The translations under genes and the position numbers were made by a program. This document shows positions 34,189 through 45,817 of a DNA stretch of 64,000 bases, piece after piece. The first letter of the stretch is position 1, and each line of letters begins with the position of its first letter. The notes beneath the pieces were generated by a model. That model made no database searches. It was not told where the DNA came from and worked only from the letters and a program-made list of their open reading frames with translations. This DNA is from Rhizomys pruinosus (lineage: Eukaryota; Chordata; Mammalia; Rodentia; Spalacidae), in NCBI GenBank assembly GCA_009823505.1, contig VZQC01009509.1, forward strand, positions 351,458-415,457, in the 5' to 3' direction.

Positions 34189-34194
34189 GTAAGT
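34189..34194 (+). promoter_or_regulatory. 5' splice site (donor) of the Cdkal1 exon
   Basis: GTAAGT, a strong U1-matching donor, follows the exon end GAGAA. The exon ends in phase 2, so the lysine codon AA|G is completed by the next exon. Confidence 0.88.
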
Positions 34195-35357
34195 CTGCTG
34201 GCACTTAGGAAAGTAACCGTTTCTTTTTTCCTTCTTGAAGCTGTTGGCAACCTTGCACTAACATAGACAGTTAAGGCTGAAGACTGAGCGCAATGCTCTG
34301 CAAGCTCTCAAAGCCTTCCAGTTTTCTTAGGGCCCTTGATGTGGTTTCTTCTTTCCCTCTTCCATCTGTTCATGAAGCATTATTCATGTGTAGAAGCTTG
34401 CCTGCTTTCCCCAGGTAATTTGAGTGGTGGTTATTTTCGTACCTGATGGGCTGGATAAACTACCAAGGCCTTGTCCTACATTATGTCTCCTTTCATGTGA
34501 CCTTTTGAAGTTGTGAACTGCCTTTGACATGGAGGAAGGGACCAAGCCATGTCACTACAAAATGGGTCATTTTCTCCTCACTGACATTTTCCACAGTGTC
34601 TGGAATGCCTTGCTTGTCCACGCTAATCCCTGTAGTTTACTTGAACACTTGCAGTTTATAAGGATGAAGCGTTCTATTTTTTACAGCTCAAATTACTGTT
34701 GACCAAAATTAAGGCATATTTATACAATCTCAGACATGAATGATAATTTTGTTTCCACAGAAAACACTTGTATCCCATAATTATATTCTTCAGAATCTTC
34801 CTTTCAAACATGGAATGCCTTTCATGATTAGACATGGCAAGAAATCAAGGCCAGTCAAGGTCACCCGACCCTGAGGTCCAGGGTACAAGGTCAGCCAAGG
34901 CCACCCAGACCCTCCTCAGGTCCAGGCCATGTCCTCCCCTCTGGGAGGATGTCATTGATGTTGCGTGCTTGTGGCCTGGCTCTTCCTCTAGCTCATCAGG
35001 TTTTTACCTCCATCGTTTTTACTTCCATCTTATTACTTGTAATTATGTACTTTTGCACCGTGGATGTGATTGCTTTAGACAAATTGTAATCAATTATTTT
35101 TCCACCTTTAATCACTCGCTTATTCTGATGGCATACAATTGTTTTCAAACCTTCCTCTGTCCCCTCTTCTCATCTCTCTTTGACATGTCTTTTTGATTTT
35201 TTTTAACCTCTAGGCATATCTTGATTATCCTAGTTATTAACAAAGATATTTAGGGTAAATTCAAACAAATATGGCTAATCTTTCAAACATCCAATTCAGT
35301 AACTGAGACATGTATTTAGTCTAGGGTTTCATGATTGTAGTGTTAAGTACATGAAGG
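34195..35357. other. Intron flank directly downstream of the exon
   Basis: About 1.2 kb of unique DNA. A tandemly similar pair (aaggtcacccgaccctgagg / aaggccacccagaccctcct) lies at 34857-34915. No second exon seen. Confidence 0.55.
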
Positions 35358-35546
35358 TTTTTTTTTTTAATTTTATTAACTTTATTTATTTCTGTATGTG
35401 TATGAATGTACTGTCTGCATGCAAGTTTGTGCACCCGTGTCGTGCAATGCCGCGGAGGTCAGAAGAGGGTGTCGGATTCCCCTGGAACTGGAGTTCTCCT
35501 GGAATTGGAGTTTCAGACGGTTCTCGGCCGCCATGTGGGTGCTGGG
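35358..35546 (-). mobile_element. Young B2 SINE cut by the assembly gap
   Basis: Reverse complement from the tail (taattttattaactttattt) through gtatgaatgtactgtctgca to ccgccatgtgggtgctggg, where Ns begin. The tRNA-like head lies in the gap. Confidence 0.93.
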
Positions 35547-36220
35547 NNNNNNNNNNNNNNNNNNNNNNNNNNNNNNNNNNNNNNNNNNNNNNNNNNNNNN
35601 NNNNNNNNNNNNNNNNNNNNNNNNNNNNNNNNNNNNNNNNNNNNNNNNNNNNNNNNNNNNNNNNNNNNNNNNNNNNNNNNNNNNNNNNNNNNNNNNNNNN
35701 NNNNNNNNNNNNNNNNNNNNNNNNNNNNNNNNNNNNNNNNNNNNNNNNNNNNNNNNNNNNNNNNNNNNNNNNNNNNNNNNNNNNNNNNNNNNNNNNNNNN
35801 NNNNNNNNNNNNNNNNNNNNNNNNNNNNNNNNNNNNNNNNNNNNNNNNNNNNNNNNNNNNNNNNNNNNNNNNNNNNNNNNNNNNNNNNNNNNNNNNNNNN
35901 NNNNNNNNNNNNNNNNNNNNNNNNNNNNNNNNNNNNNNNNNNNNNNNNNNNNNNNNNNNNNNNNNNNNNNNNNNNNNNNNNNNNNNNNNNNNNNNNNNNN
36001 NNNNNNNNNNNNNNNNNNNNNNNNNNNNNNNNNNNNNNNNNNNNNNNNNNNNNNNNNNNNNNNNNNNNNNNNNNNNNNNNNNNNNNNNNNNNNNNNNNNN
36101 NNNNNNNNNNNNNNNNNNNNNNNNNNNNNNNNNNNNNNNNNNNNNNNNNNNNNNNNNNNNNNNNNNNNNNNNNNNNNNNNNNNNNNNNNNNNNNNNNNNN
36201 NNNNNNNNNNNNNNNNNNNN
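35547..36220. other. Assembly gap, 674 Ns
   Basis: A run of N. It is entered from a B2 and left inside a minisatellite unit, so the missing sequence includes at least the B2 head and the start of the 52-bp array. The open frames that cross it are meaningless. Confidence 0.99.
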
Positions 36221-37011
36221 TCCTGTAATACGGTGCCCGTGTCCTCTCCTTGCTTTCGGAGGTCAGCTTCCCTCCTGTAATACGGTGCCCGTGTCCTCTC
36301 CTTGCTTTCGGAGGTCAGCTTCCCTCCTGTAATACGGTGCCCGTGTCCTGTCCTTGCTTTCAGAGGTCACTTCCCTCCTGTAATACGGTGCCCATGTCCT
36401 CTCCTTGCTTTAGGAGATCAGCTTCCCCCCTGTAATATGATGCCCGTGTCCTCTCCTTGCTTTTGGAGGTCAGCTTCCCTCCTGTAATACAGTGCCCGTG
36501 TCCTCTCCTTGCTTTAGGAGGTCAGCTTCCCTCCTGTAATACAGTGTCCATGTCCTCTCCTTCCTTTAGGAGGTCAGCTTCCCTTCTGTAATACGGTGCC
36601 CATGTCCTCTCCTTGCTTTAGGAGGTCAGCTTCCATCCTGTAATACGGTGCCCGTGTCCTCTCCTTGCTTTCAGAGGTCAGCTTCCCTCCTGTAATACGG
36701 TGCCCATGTCCTCTCCTTGCTTTAGGAGGTCACTTCCCTCCTGTAATACGGTGCCCGTGTCCTCTCCTTGCTTTCGGAGGTCAGCTTCCGTCCTGTAATA
36801 CAGTGCCCGTGTCCTCTCCTTGCTTTAGGAGGTCAGCTTCCGTCCTGTAATAAGGTGCCCGTGTCCTCTCCTTGCTTTAGGAGGTCAGCTTCCCTCCTGT
36901 AATACAGTGCCTGTGTCCTCTCCTTGCTTTCGGAGGTCAGCTTCCCTCCTGTAGTACGGTGCCCGTGTCCTCTCCTTGCTTTCAGAGGTCAGCTTCCCTC
37001 CTGTAATACAG
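36221..37011. repeat. Minisatellite, 52-bp unit, about 15 copies (starts in gap)
   Basis: cctgtaatacggtgcccgtg recurs at 36222, 36274, 36326 and onward with 50-52-bp spacing, joined by tcctctccttgctttcggag and gtcagcttccctc. Units vary at a few positions (cggtgcc/cagtgcc, ttcgg/ttagg). The 5' end is missing. Confidence 0.96.
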
Positions 37012-37086
37012 TCCTTTACAGCACACTGACACTGGAGATGGGGATGCTTTCCCACTGGCAATAATTCGTTACATCTTTGAAATTCC

Positions 37087-37507
37087 TTATCTTTTGCTTA
37101 TTAAAGTGGTAGCAAAGAATGTGCACACTTCATACACAATACACTGTATCTTGCTAGTATAGACAACATCCCCTTGTGCATGGTAGGCCAAAACCACTTC
37201 CAAGTACTTTGTTGGGTTATTGTGATGAAGTGCAGCTGGGGACTCAGCCCCTCTGCTTCTCCTCCGCTGAGGGGACTTAGTTCTTTGGGGAGTTGCTGTG
37301 GCTACCAAACTGGGCGAGTTTTGCAACACGTTCCAGCCATTCTTGTTGCTCTGAAGATGCACCTGTTGAATCTGTTGCCTCTTGAGTGGTTTCAGCAGCC
37401 TCCTGGAGGATGTAGAGGTCAAGTGCTGATCCCTCCAAGTGGTGGAAGGCTGTTTTTCTCTTGCTGGTATTCTTAGTCATTTTTCTCTTCCCACTCGCCT
37501 GAGGCAT
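37087..37507 (-). pseudogene. Unidentified overlapping open frames, possible retrocopy
   Basis: A 76-codon frame (37277-37507) starting MPQASGKRKMTKNTSKRKT overlaps a 111-codon frame in another register (37087-37422) that ends YEVCTFFATTLISKR. Both lack transposon features; the sequence is unlike its AT-rich neighbours and could be a frame-shifted retrocopy. I do not recognise a parent gene, see no poly-A tail or target duplication, and cannot exclude chance. Confidence 0.25.
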
Positions 37508-37667
37508 CTGTGTGGCTTTGTGAGATGTATTGTCTAGGCAGAGCTTTTGGAACCAAGTGTTCTGTCACCCATAGACCTCTATCTATTATTTCAAGCACCA
37601 CAAATCTTAGAGATCAACAAGAATATAGGTACCAAAGAAGCCTGGAGAATGTCTTCCATCCCACACA

Positions 37668-37716
37668 GGATCTATCCATAATTTCAGTGCGAAGTGCTGA
37701 AATTATGGATAGATCC
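37668..37716. repeat. Perfect 20-bp inverted repeat with 9-nt loop
   Basis: The left arm ggatctatccataatttcag (37668-37687) is the exact reverse complement of 37697-37716; the loop is tgcgaagtg. A partial third copy (ccataattt) overlaps the end of the right arm. Confidence 0.95.
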
Positions 37717-37824
37717 ATAATTTCTGGAGTATGTGACCCTAGCCGTTCCAGTCTCCAGTGGATTTTAAAATTGCCTAAGCACTGTGTTCATGCTGCAAGG
37801 ACAGCAGCAGTTCTACTGTATTGA

Positions 37825-38609
37825 AGCTCACCTGCATATGACTGTCACTGTGCTGCATTGGAAACCATAGGCACTATGACAACTGAGAAAACTTAGGTCC
37901 CCCGTAGTCCAGTTATCATGGTAATAAAGCAGTCCTTGCCCTAGTTCATTAGAACCATAGGACCACGAGGACCATCCAGTTGCTGGCGAGAAATGGCACA
38001 GTTCTTCTCCTATGAAGGCAACATAGACCAGCTGTGCTCTATGCTTAAAAACAGGCTTGTCCTATCTTCTTGAGGAAACTCCTCCATCCAGTGAATAGTT
38101 CTCAGTTACCATGGACATTTGGGAATAGAGGGAATATTTAAGTAGATTGTTAGTCTAAAAACTAATCTGACTTTATGCAAAATAGATTAGTGCTTGTTTA
38201 GAAACATTAAAGTTTCAGGGCTTGGGACCATGAATTCTGTGTTGCCCAGCATCTATCAATGTTCTCAAACCCACATTGTCTTGATTTGCGTCCAGCACTT
38301 GTTCACTAAATGATCTTGATGTGAGCTGTTCTAATTGTTTTTTTTTTCCTGTTTCAGTTTTCTTTTTTCCTCTTATATTTTATTGATTATCTTTGTTATT
38401 TGGCAGTTCTGTGTATGTACGTAATATACATGTGTCCCTTCTCATGTAGATCTCCTTTCCCCTGAAGTCTTCAAAGTTGTTTGGAATGACTCTTTAACAA
38501 ATATCAGTCACTCACTTTTCTTGTTCCTCCAACTCTATGAGGCTCTCAGATCTTCGTGTTGTAAACCAGGAACTAGACATTTCCCAGTCTATTTCCTCAA
38601 AAAGCCCAT
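37825..38609. other. Unique intronic DNA
   Basis: No exon or transposon recognised. Confidence 0.5.
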
Positions 38610-38757
38610 TTTTTTGGTCTTTTTTTGAGACAGGGTCTCGCTGTAGTCCCAGCTGACCTGGAACATGCTCTGTAGACCAGGCTGGCCTTGAACTCACAGA
38701 GATCTCCCTGCCTCTGTCTCCCTAGTGCTTGGATTAAAGGCATGCACCACCACGCCT
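38610..38757 (-). mobile_element. B1 SINE with target duplication
   Basis: gagacagggtctcgctgtag, tagaccaggctggccttgaa and taaaggcatgcaccaccacg. Flanks aaaaagcccattttt and aaaaagccaattttt differ by one base. Confidence 0.94.
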
Positions 38758-39257
38758 GCAAAAAGCCAATTTTTAACAGCCTACAGCATTTAAGACTGGA
38801 ATCCACATAATTTGGGGAGTTTACCTGAAGGTGTAGATTACAAATTGAATGTCTTTGTAGAGCCCTGTTTCTCCAAACAGTGGAAGTGAACTCTTTTTAA
38901 TTAATTTTCTCTGATAATTGAAAATGGGCTATGTTTTAGCTGAGAGCAGTCTGAGTTTCTCTGTGAGCCAATTGAACCCGGATTCTGTATTTTCTTTCGT
39001 TGTTTGGGAGCTGGCGGTTATTATTCTAACAGCAGCTGGATTGAAGATAAACCAGTAGGGCTGGCACATGCTGAGGCATATGGGAGTTTGTGAAAGCATG
39101 CAACCTTTGCAAAGAGGAGTATCGAAACCATTTCATATGCTCATTTCAGAGAGCTGATGCCTTAAACTCCACTTAAATTTGTTACTGCAGTGGATGCTTT
39201 TATGTACCTGAATAGGTGGATTTCTGGAAGTGCTCAGTGGGCTTTGGAGATGTCATG
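38758..39257. other. Unique intronic DNA before the large array
   Basis: No exon or transposon recognised. Confidence 0.5.
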
Positions 39258-42200
39258 AAGAGCACTGAGGGTGAGGGCAGTTATGGTTATAGCATGAAGA
39301 GAGCTGAGGATGAGGGCAGTTGTGGTTACTCCATGCAGACAGCTGAGGGTGAGGGCAGTTGTGGTTACTCCATGCAGACAGCTGAGGGTGAGGGCAGTTG
39401 TGGTTACTCCATGCAGACAGCTGAGGGTGAGGGCAGTTGTGGTTACTCCATGCAGACAGCTGAGGGTGAGGGCAGTTGTGGTTACTCCATGCAGACAGCT
39501 GAGGGTGAGGGCAGTTGTGGTTACTCCATGCAGACAGCTGAGGGTGAGGGCAGTTGTGGTTACTCCATGCAGACAGCTGAGGGTGAGGGCAGTTGTGGTT
39601 ACTCCATGCAGACAGCTGAGGGTGAGGGCAGTTGTGGTTACTCCATGCAGACAGCTGAGGGTGAGGGCAGTTGTGGTTACTCCATGCAGACAGCTGAGGG
39701 TGAGGGCAGTTGTGGTTACTCCATGCAGACAGCTGAGGGTGAGGGCAGTTGTGGTTACTCCATGCAGACAGCTGAGGGTGAGGGCAGTTGTGGTTACTCC
39801 ATGCAGACAGCTGAGGGTGAGGGCAGTTGTGGTTACTCCATGCAGACAGCTGAGGGTGAGGGCAGTTGTGGTTACTCCATGCAGACAGCTGAGGGTGAGG
39901 GCAGTTGTGGTTACTCCATGCAGACAGCTGAGGGTGAGGGCAGTTGTGGTTACTCCATGCAGACAGCTGAGGGTGAGGGCAGTTGTGGTTACTCCATGCA
40001 GACAGCTGAGGGTGAGGGCAGTTGTGGTTACTCCATGCAGACAGCTGAGGGTGAGGGCAGTTGTGGTTACTCCATGCAGACAGCTGAGGGTGAGGGCAGT
40101 TGTGGTTACTCCATGCAGACAGCTGAGGGTGAGGGCAGTTGTGGTTACTCCATGCAGACAGCTGAGGGTGAGGGCAGTTGTGGTTACTCCATGCAGACAG
40201 CTGAGGGTGAGGGCAGTTGTGGTTACTCCATGCAGACAGCTGAGGGTGAGGGCAGTTGTGGTTACTCCATGCAGACAGCTGAGGGTGAGGGCAGTTGTGG
40301 TTACTCCATGCAGACAGCTGAGGGTGAGGGCAGTTGTGGTTACTCCATGCAGACAGCTGAGGGTGAGGGCAGTTGTGGTTACTCCATGCAGACAGCTGAG
40401 GGTGAGGGCAGTTGTGGTTACTCCATGCAGACAGCTGAGGGTGAGGGCAGTTGTGGTTACTCCATGCAGACAGCTGAGGGTGAGGGCAGTTGTGGTTACT
40501 CCATGCAGACAGCTGAGGGTGAGGGCAGTTGTGGTTACTCCATGCAGACAGCTGAGGGTGAGGGCAGTTGTGGTTACTCCATGCAGACAGCTGAGGGTGA
40601 GGGCAGTTGTGGTTACTCCATGCAGACAGCTGAGGGTGAGGGCAGTTGTGGTTACTCCATGCAGACAGCTGAGGGTGAGGGCAGTTGTGGTTACTCCATG
40701 CAGACAGCTGAGGGTGAGGGCAGTTGTGGTTACTCCATGCAGACAGCTGAGGGTGAGGGCAGTTGTGGTTACTCCATGCAGACAGCTGAGGGTGAGGGCA
40801 GTTGTGGTTACTCCATGCAGACAGCTGAGGGTGAGGGCAGTTGTGGTTACTCCATGCAGACAGCTGAGGGTGAGGGCAGTTGTGGTTACTCCATGCAGAC
40901 AGCTGAGGGTGAGGGCAGTTGTGGTTACTCCATGCAGACAGCTGAGGGTGAGGGCAGTTGTGGTTACTCCATGCAGACAGCTGAGGGTGAGGGCAGTTGT
41001 GGTTACTCCATGCAGACAGCTGAGGGTGAGGGCAGTTGTGGTTACTCCATGCAGACAGCTGAGGGTGAGGGCAGTTGTGGTTACTCCATGCAGACAGCTG
41101 AGGGTGAGGGCAGTTGTGGTTACTCCATGCAGACAGCTGAGGGTGAGGGCAGTTGTGGTTACTCCATGCAGACAGCTGAGGGTGAGGGCAGTTGTGGTTA
41201 CTCCATGCAGACAGCTGAGGGTGAGGGCAGTTGTGGTTACTCCATGCAGACAGCTGAGGGTGAGGGCAGTTGTGGTTACTCCATGCAGACAGCTGAGGGT
41301 GAGGGCAGTTGTGGTTACTCCATGCAGACAGCTGAGGGTGAGGGCAGTTGTGGTTACTCCATGCAGACAGCTGAGGGTGAGGGCAGTTGTGGTTACTCCA
41401 TGCAGACAGCTGAGGGTGAGGGCAGTTGTGGTTACTCCATGCAGACAGCTGAGGGTGAGGGCAGTTGTGGTTACTCCATGCAGACAGCTGAGGGTGAGGG
41501 CAGTTGTGGTTACTCCATGCAGACAGCTGAGGGTGAGGGCAGTTGTGGTTACTCCATGCAGACAGCTGAGGGTGAGGGCAGTTGTGGTTACTCCATGCAG
41601 ACAGCTGAGGGTGAGGGCAGTTGTGGTTACTCCATGCAGACAGCTGAGGGTGAGGGCAGTTGTGGTTACTCCATGCAGACAGCTGAGGGTGAGGGCAGTT
41701 GTGGTTACTCCATGCAGACAGCTGAGGGTGAGGGCAGTTGTGGTTACTCCATGCAGACAGCTGAGGGTGAGGGCAGTTGTGGTTACTCCATGCAGACAGC
41801 TGAGGGTGAGGGCAGTTGTGGTTACTCCATGCAGACAGCTGAGGGTGAGGGCAGTTGTGGTTACTCCATGCAGACAGCTGAGGGTGAGGGCAGTTGTGGT
41901 TACTCCATGCAGACAGCTGAGGGTGAGGGCAGTTGTGGTTACTCCATGCAGACGGCTGAGGGTGAGGGCAGTTGTGGTTACTCCATGCAGACAGCTGAGG
42001 GTGAGCGCAGTTGTGGTTACTCCATGCAGACGGCTGAGGGTGAGGGCAGTTGTGGTTACTCCTTGCACAGCTGAGGGTGAGGGCAGTTGTGGTTACTCCA
42101 TGCATAGCTGAGGATGAGGGCAGTTGTGGTTACTCCATGCAGACAGTTGAGGGTGACGGCAGTTGTGGTTACTCTGTGCAGACAGCTGAGGGTGAGGGCA

Positions 42201-42328
42201 GTTGTGGTTACTGCATGCAGACAGCTGAGGATGAGGGCAGTTGTGGTTACTCTATGCAGACAGTTGAGGGTGACGGTAGTTGTGGTTACTGCATGCACAC
42301 AGCTGAGGGTGAGGTCAGTTGTGGTTAC
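39258..42328. repeat. Very large homogeneous minisatellite, 39-bp unit, about 79 copies
   Basis: The unit is acagctgagggtgagggcag plus ttgtggttactccatgcag (39 bp). From about 39339 to 41951, 67 consecutive units look identical: the same residues repeat without change in several reading frames at once (for example AEGEGSCGYSMQT and GVTTTALTLSCLH), which would expose silent changes. Edge units are diverged: two at the 5' end (ggttatagcatgaag, gctgaggatgag), and about ten at the 3' end with substitutions and short deletions (gctgagggtgagcg, ccttgcacag, tctgtgcag). Because 39 is divisible by three, open frames of more than 930 codons run through on both strands; they are not evidence for a protein. 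Confidence 0.98.
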
Positions 42329-42925
42329 AGAAAAAAATTGTTTCCTATTATTAATAGGCACATCACAAATTTTACTGCTTCAGTATATTTCTGAATTTTT
42401 TAAATATGTAAAATCTGAATCATTCCCCCTTTTCTGTGTCATTTTGTGGTATTCTCCCAATTTGAAGATTTTTTTTTTTTTGCTATGTTAAGCACAGTTA
42501 TCCAGATTATTAGAGTAGTTCGGATTCCCACACTTTGGGGTCTGATACATGGTTTTAGTTGGGTTCACCTCATTTGAGCAGTAGTATATTCATATAGTCA
42601 TTGTCCAACATATCAAAAATGATAACATACATAGTTTTCTCCAGCATATATTCCAATGCTATATAAAGAATTTTGAGTCCTCAGATTCATGCATTTAAGT
42701 GTGAAATAAGTGTGTAAGAATGTCCATTGCTGTCTTTTAAGAAATGAAACAAATTATATATTAAAAGGCCTCTCCATAATTGTCTTGGAGTTCCAGCAGC
42801 CTTTGAGATTATGCCATTAGACTATCAATGCTTAGCATTCCCATCTTCCTCACTCAGAAAATCCATTTTGGATGAGTTCATAGACCTTTGTGCTGGTATT
42901 TAATCCCGTGTTATGTGTGTTACAG
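42329..42925. other. Unique intronic DNA
   Basis: AT-rich, with a poly-T run at 42470-42481. Nothing recognised. Confidence 0.5.
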
Positions 42926-43040
42926 TCAAGCCTGGTGAGGGTTCCTGAGCCTTATGTCCTAGCTGCACTGGAGGCTGAGGCAAGAGGGTGATTTGGGCCC
43001 AGCAGTTCCAGACCAGCCCAAGGCATGCGTGCAAGAGATC
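42926..43040 (+). mobile_element. Possible ancient B1/7SL-like fragment
   Basis: aggctgaggcaagagggtga and gttccagaccagcccaaggc resemble a 7SL-derived SINE; very diverged. Confidence 0.45.
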
Positions 43041-43389
43041 CTTTCCCGTAATAGAAGCACGCAGAATCGGCTGCTAACGCTGGAGTGCACCACCTCCAGC
43101 GACCACCGTGCTCTTCTGTGCGGGGCACAAGGCTGCAGCTGTAGTCACAGTGTTGGGATGGTGTCTCTGAGTCCTGGTTACAGCGCGATGCCCTCTGTCC
43201 TAGGACCCATTTTTCCAGCCTCTTTGCAAAAGCACTGTGCTTTCATTCACAACTTGGGTTATTTCTCTTTCCTGTCATTAGTCTAGGTTACCCATGAGTC
43301 CACACTGGGTGAAAGTGAGTTGGTAGCTTTGTGTTTCTGTCCCCTTGTCCATCTCCTTTTATTCCTAATGACATAGAAGTGTGAAGTCA

Positions 43390-43495
43390 CTGGGTGTGTT
43401 TCATGCCTGTACCTCAACACTTGGAAGGCTGGGGCAGGATGATCACCCTATAATATAAGTTCAAGGCCATGGAATAAAACTGTGTTTCAAAACCA
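43390..43495 (+). mobile_element. Old B1-like SINE
   Basis: ctgggtgtgtttcatgcctg, caacacttggaaggctgggg and tgtgtttcaaaaccacac; followed by an (AC)n tail. Confidence 0.7.

Positions 43496-43502
<7 letters not shown>

Positions 43503-43543
<41 letters not shown>
43503..43543. repeat. (AC)n microsatellite
   Basis: About 20 uninterrupted AC units at the tail of the old B1. Confidence 0.95.
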
Positions 43544-43547
<4 letters not shown>

Positions 43548-44215
43548 AAGAAAGATAAAACAAAAAAGATACATAAGTAACAATATTTGTCAGAGTAAAA
43601 GAGCTTGATAAAAGGAAAATAAGAAAAGAAAAGAGGATTCAGCCAGATTTAGGTAAGCGAGTTCCGTGCAGGCTCGGCGCTCACGGAATCTTGTCCGCAC
43701 AGGAACTCTCTGGCTTTCTGCCACTGCGCCCTTTCTGCCGTCTCTAAGCAGGTTGCTATTTTGAGTGTCCCTAAGGTCTTGTTCACTGTTTTATCCTTTG
43801 GCAGTTTGCTTTACAAAGTGGCAGAGTTTTCTTCCTCATCTTTCTCTTGGTACTTGCAGAATTTTCCAACAGAGTGAATGTGTTTTATTGGAACAAATAT
43901 CAGGTAGAGAATTGTATGTTTTCAGCATGTGCTCCACTCAGAGAACTGCATGCTGGGTGGACTTTTCATGTCATGTGCTTAATAGCTATCATGTTGGTAA
44001 ACACTTTGACTTCAGTCGTTTGTTTGATAGCAAATATATTTTCTCTTGGTTTGGCTGTCCATTTTCCTTCTAGCCTGAGAGAAATTGGCAAGTAGTGGCT
44101 TCCACTAGTTCACAAGAAATTTGTGAGCTTTACAATTGTGTTACTCCTTTCAGAAAACAAGACACTGTGTTCCATTTTTCTTGCCGCAGTCCCATGGCAC
44201 TGAATGCAGGTGTCC
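43544..44215. other. Unique intronic DNA
   Basis: No exon or transposon recognised. The 5' part of the long frame 44136-45065 lies here but the frame is created by the next array. Confidence 0.5.
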
Positions 44216-44221
44216 AATCCA

Positions 44222-45015
44222 AGGTCTGTGCAGTATGATACTAGTAAAGAGCATCTTGCCTTTGTCAGAGTGCTTTTCCTGCTCCCGTGGACTTAGTCTG
44301 TGTGGTACGACACTAGTGATGGGCATTTCACCTTTGTCAGAGTGCTTTTCCTGCTCCCGTGGACTTAGTCTGTGTGGTACGACACTAGTGATGGGCATTT
44401 CACCTTTGTCAGAGTGCTTTTCCTGCTCCCGTGGACTTAGTCTGTGTGGTACGACACTAGTGATGGGCATTTCACCTTTGTCAGAGTGCTTTTCCTGCTC
44501 CCGTGGACTTAGTCTGTGTGGTACGACACTAGTGATGGGCATTTCACCTTTGTCAGAGTGCTTTTCCTGCTCCCGTGGACTTAGTCTGTGTGGTACGACA
44601 CTAGTGATGGGCATTTCACCTTTGTCAGAGTGCTTTTCCTGCTCCCGTGGACTTAGTCTGTGTGGTACGACACTAGTGATGGGCATTTCACCTTTGTCAG
44701 AGTGCTTTTCCTGCTCCCGTGGACTTAGTCTGTGTGGTACGACACTAGTGATGGGCATTTCACCTTTGTCAGAGTGCTTTTCCTGCTCCCGTGGACTTAG
44801 TCTGTGTGGTACGACACTAGTGATGGGCATTTCACCTTTGTCAGAGTGCTTTTCCTGCTCCCGTGGACTTAGTCTGTGTGGTACGACACTAGTGATGGGC
44901 ATTTCACCTTTGTCAGAGTGCTTTTCCTGCTCCCGTGGACTTAGTCTGTGTGGTACGACACTAGTGATGGGCATTTCACCTTTGTCAGAGTGCTTTTCCT
45001 GCTCCCGTGGACTTG
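44222..45015. repeat. Homogeneous minisatellite, 72-bp unit, about 11 copies
   Basis: gtcagagtgcttttcctgct recurs every 72 bp, joined by cccgtggacttagtctgtgt and ggtacgacactagtgatggg. Only the first unit (cagtatgatactagtaaaga) is clearly diverged; the internal ones look identical. The length is divisible by three, so both strands stay open (SECFSCSRGLSLCG periodicity) for about 300 codons; repeat artefact. Confidence 0.97.
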
Positions 45016-45111
45016 CCATAGCTCAGCCATACTGGCTGTACAGACGTTTGCAGTTGACATGTTAGCAAGTGAATATTGCAGAATTAGAACGGTTGAAAAG
45101 GTTTTTCTGAG

Positions 45112-45342
45112 GGGCTGGAGAAATGGCTCAGTGGTTAGGGGGAGCACTGACTGTTCTGGCAGGCAATCCTTGTCTAGTGCCCAGCACCCAAACATTGGCC
45201 AACAATTGTCCATAACTCCAATTCCAGTGGATCCAGTGCCTTCTTCTGGCCTCTGTGGGCACTGCAGTACATGGGTGCACTTACATACATGCATACAATA
45301 TACTCGTACACATAAAATAAAAATAATTAATATTTTTAAAAG
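45112..45342 (+). mobile_element. Old B2/B3-class SINE
   Basis: ggctggagaaatggctcagt head, ataactccaattccagtgga body, and cacataaaataaaaataat tail. Confidence 0.85.
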
Positions 45343-45817
45343 ACTTCTTGAAATCGTACAGTGTATTAATGCATAGCAGACCAGATTATCATGTTCAGCT
45401 GTGATTATTCTCCTGGTTCTAACAATACACATTAATTAAATGAAGCAAATGGAACAGCAGCAATTACAGTGATACTCAATTAGATAATGTTAATAAAACC
45501 AATATCTGACGTCGTGTGCCAGGAATCTTGGGTGCGTGTTGGCTGCTTTAGTGGTTGAGGACAAAGGGAGTGAGTAATTTATCTAAGGTTGTGCAGTTAG
45601 CAATAGACTCTTAATGCAAACTCAGGCTTTCTCATAACCCAGCCAGTGCCCCACAGTGGTGGTGTGCTGCTCATCTGTCTGCAGGCTGCCATGCCATCTA
45701 GAATCCAGGTGGGTTCAGCAGATGGTGAGGAGACAAAATATTCACTTAGGTTGGAGGTAATGAAGGCACGTGTGGATAACAAGCACTCTCCTTGGTATCT
45801 GATCTCAAGACACCATC
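45343..45817. other. Unique intronic DNA
   Basis: Nothing recognised. Confidence 0.5.

Noticed and set aside
35351..36332. Frames of about 300 codons crossing 35.5-36.3 kb
   Set aside because: Mostly translated Ns of the assembly gap, flanked by B2 and minisatellite sequence.
39216..42111. Open frames of 930-952 codons on both strands with a 13-residue repeat
   Set aside because: All four frames are open because the 39-bp unit lacks stops and is divisible by three; no promoter, splice context, family similarity or asymmetry between frames.
44136..45065. 309-codon frame with a 24-residue cysteine-containing repeat
   Set aside because: Generated by the 72-bp minisatellite; the minus strand is equally open.
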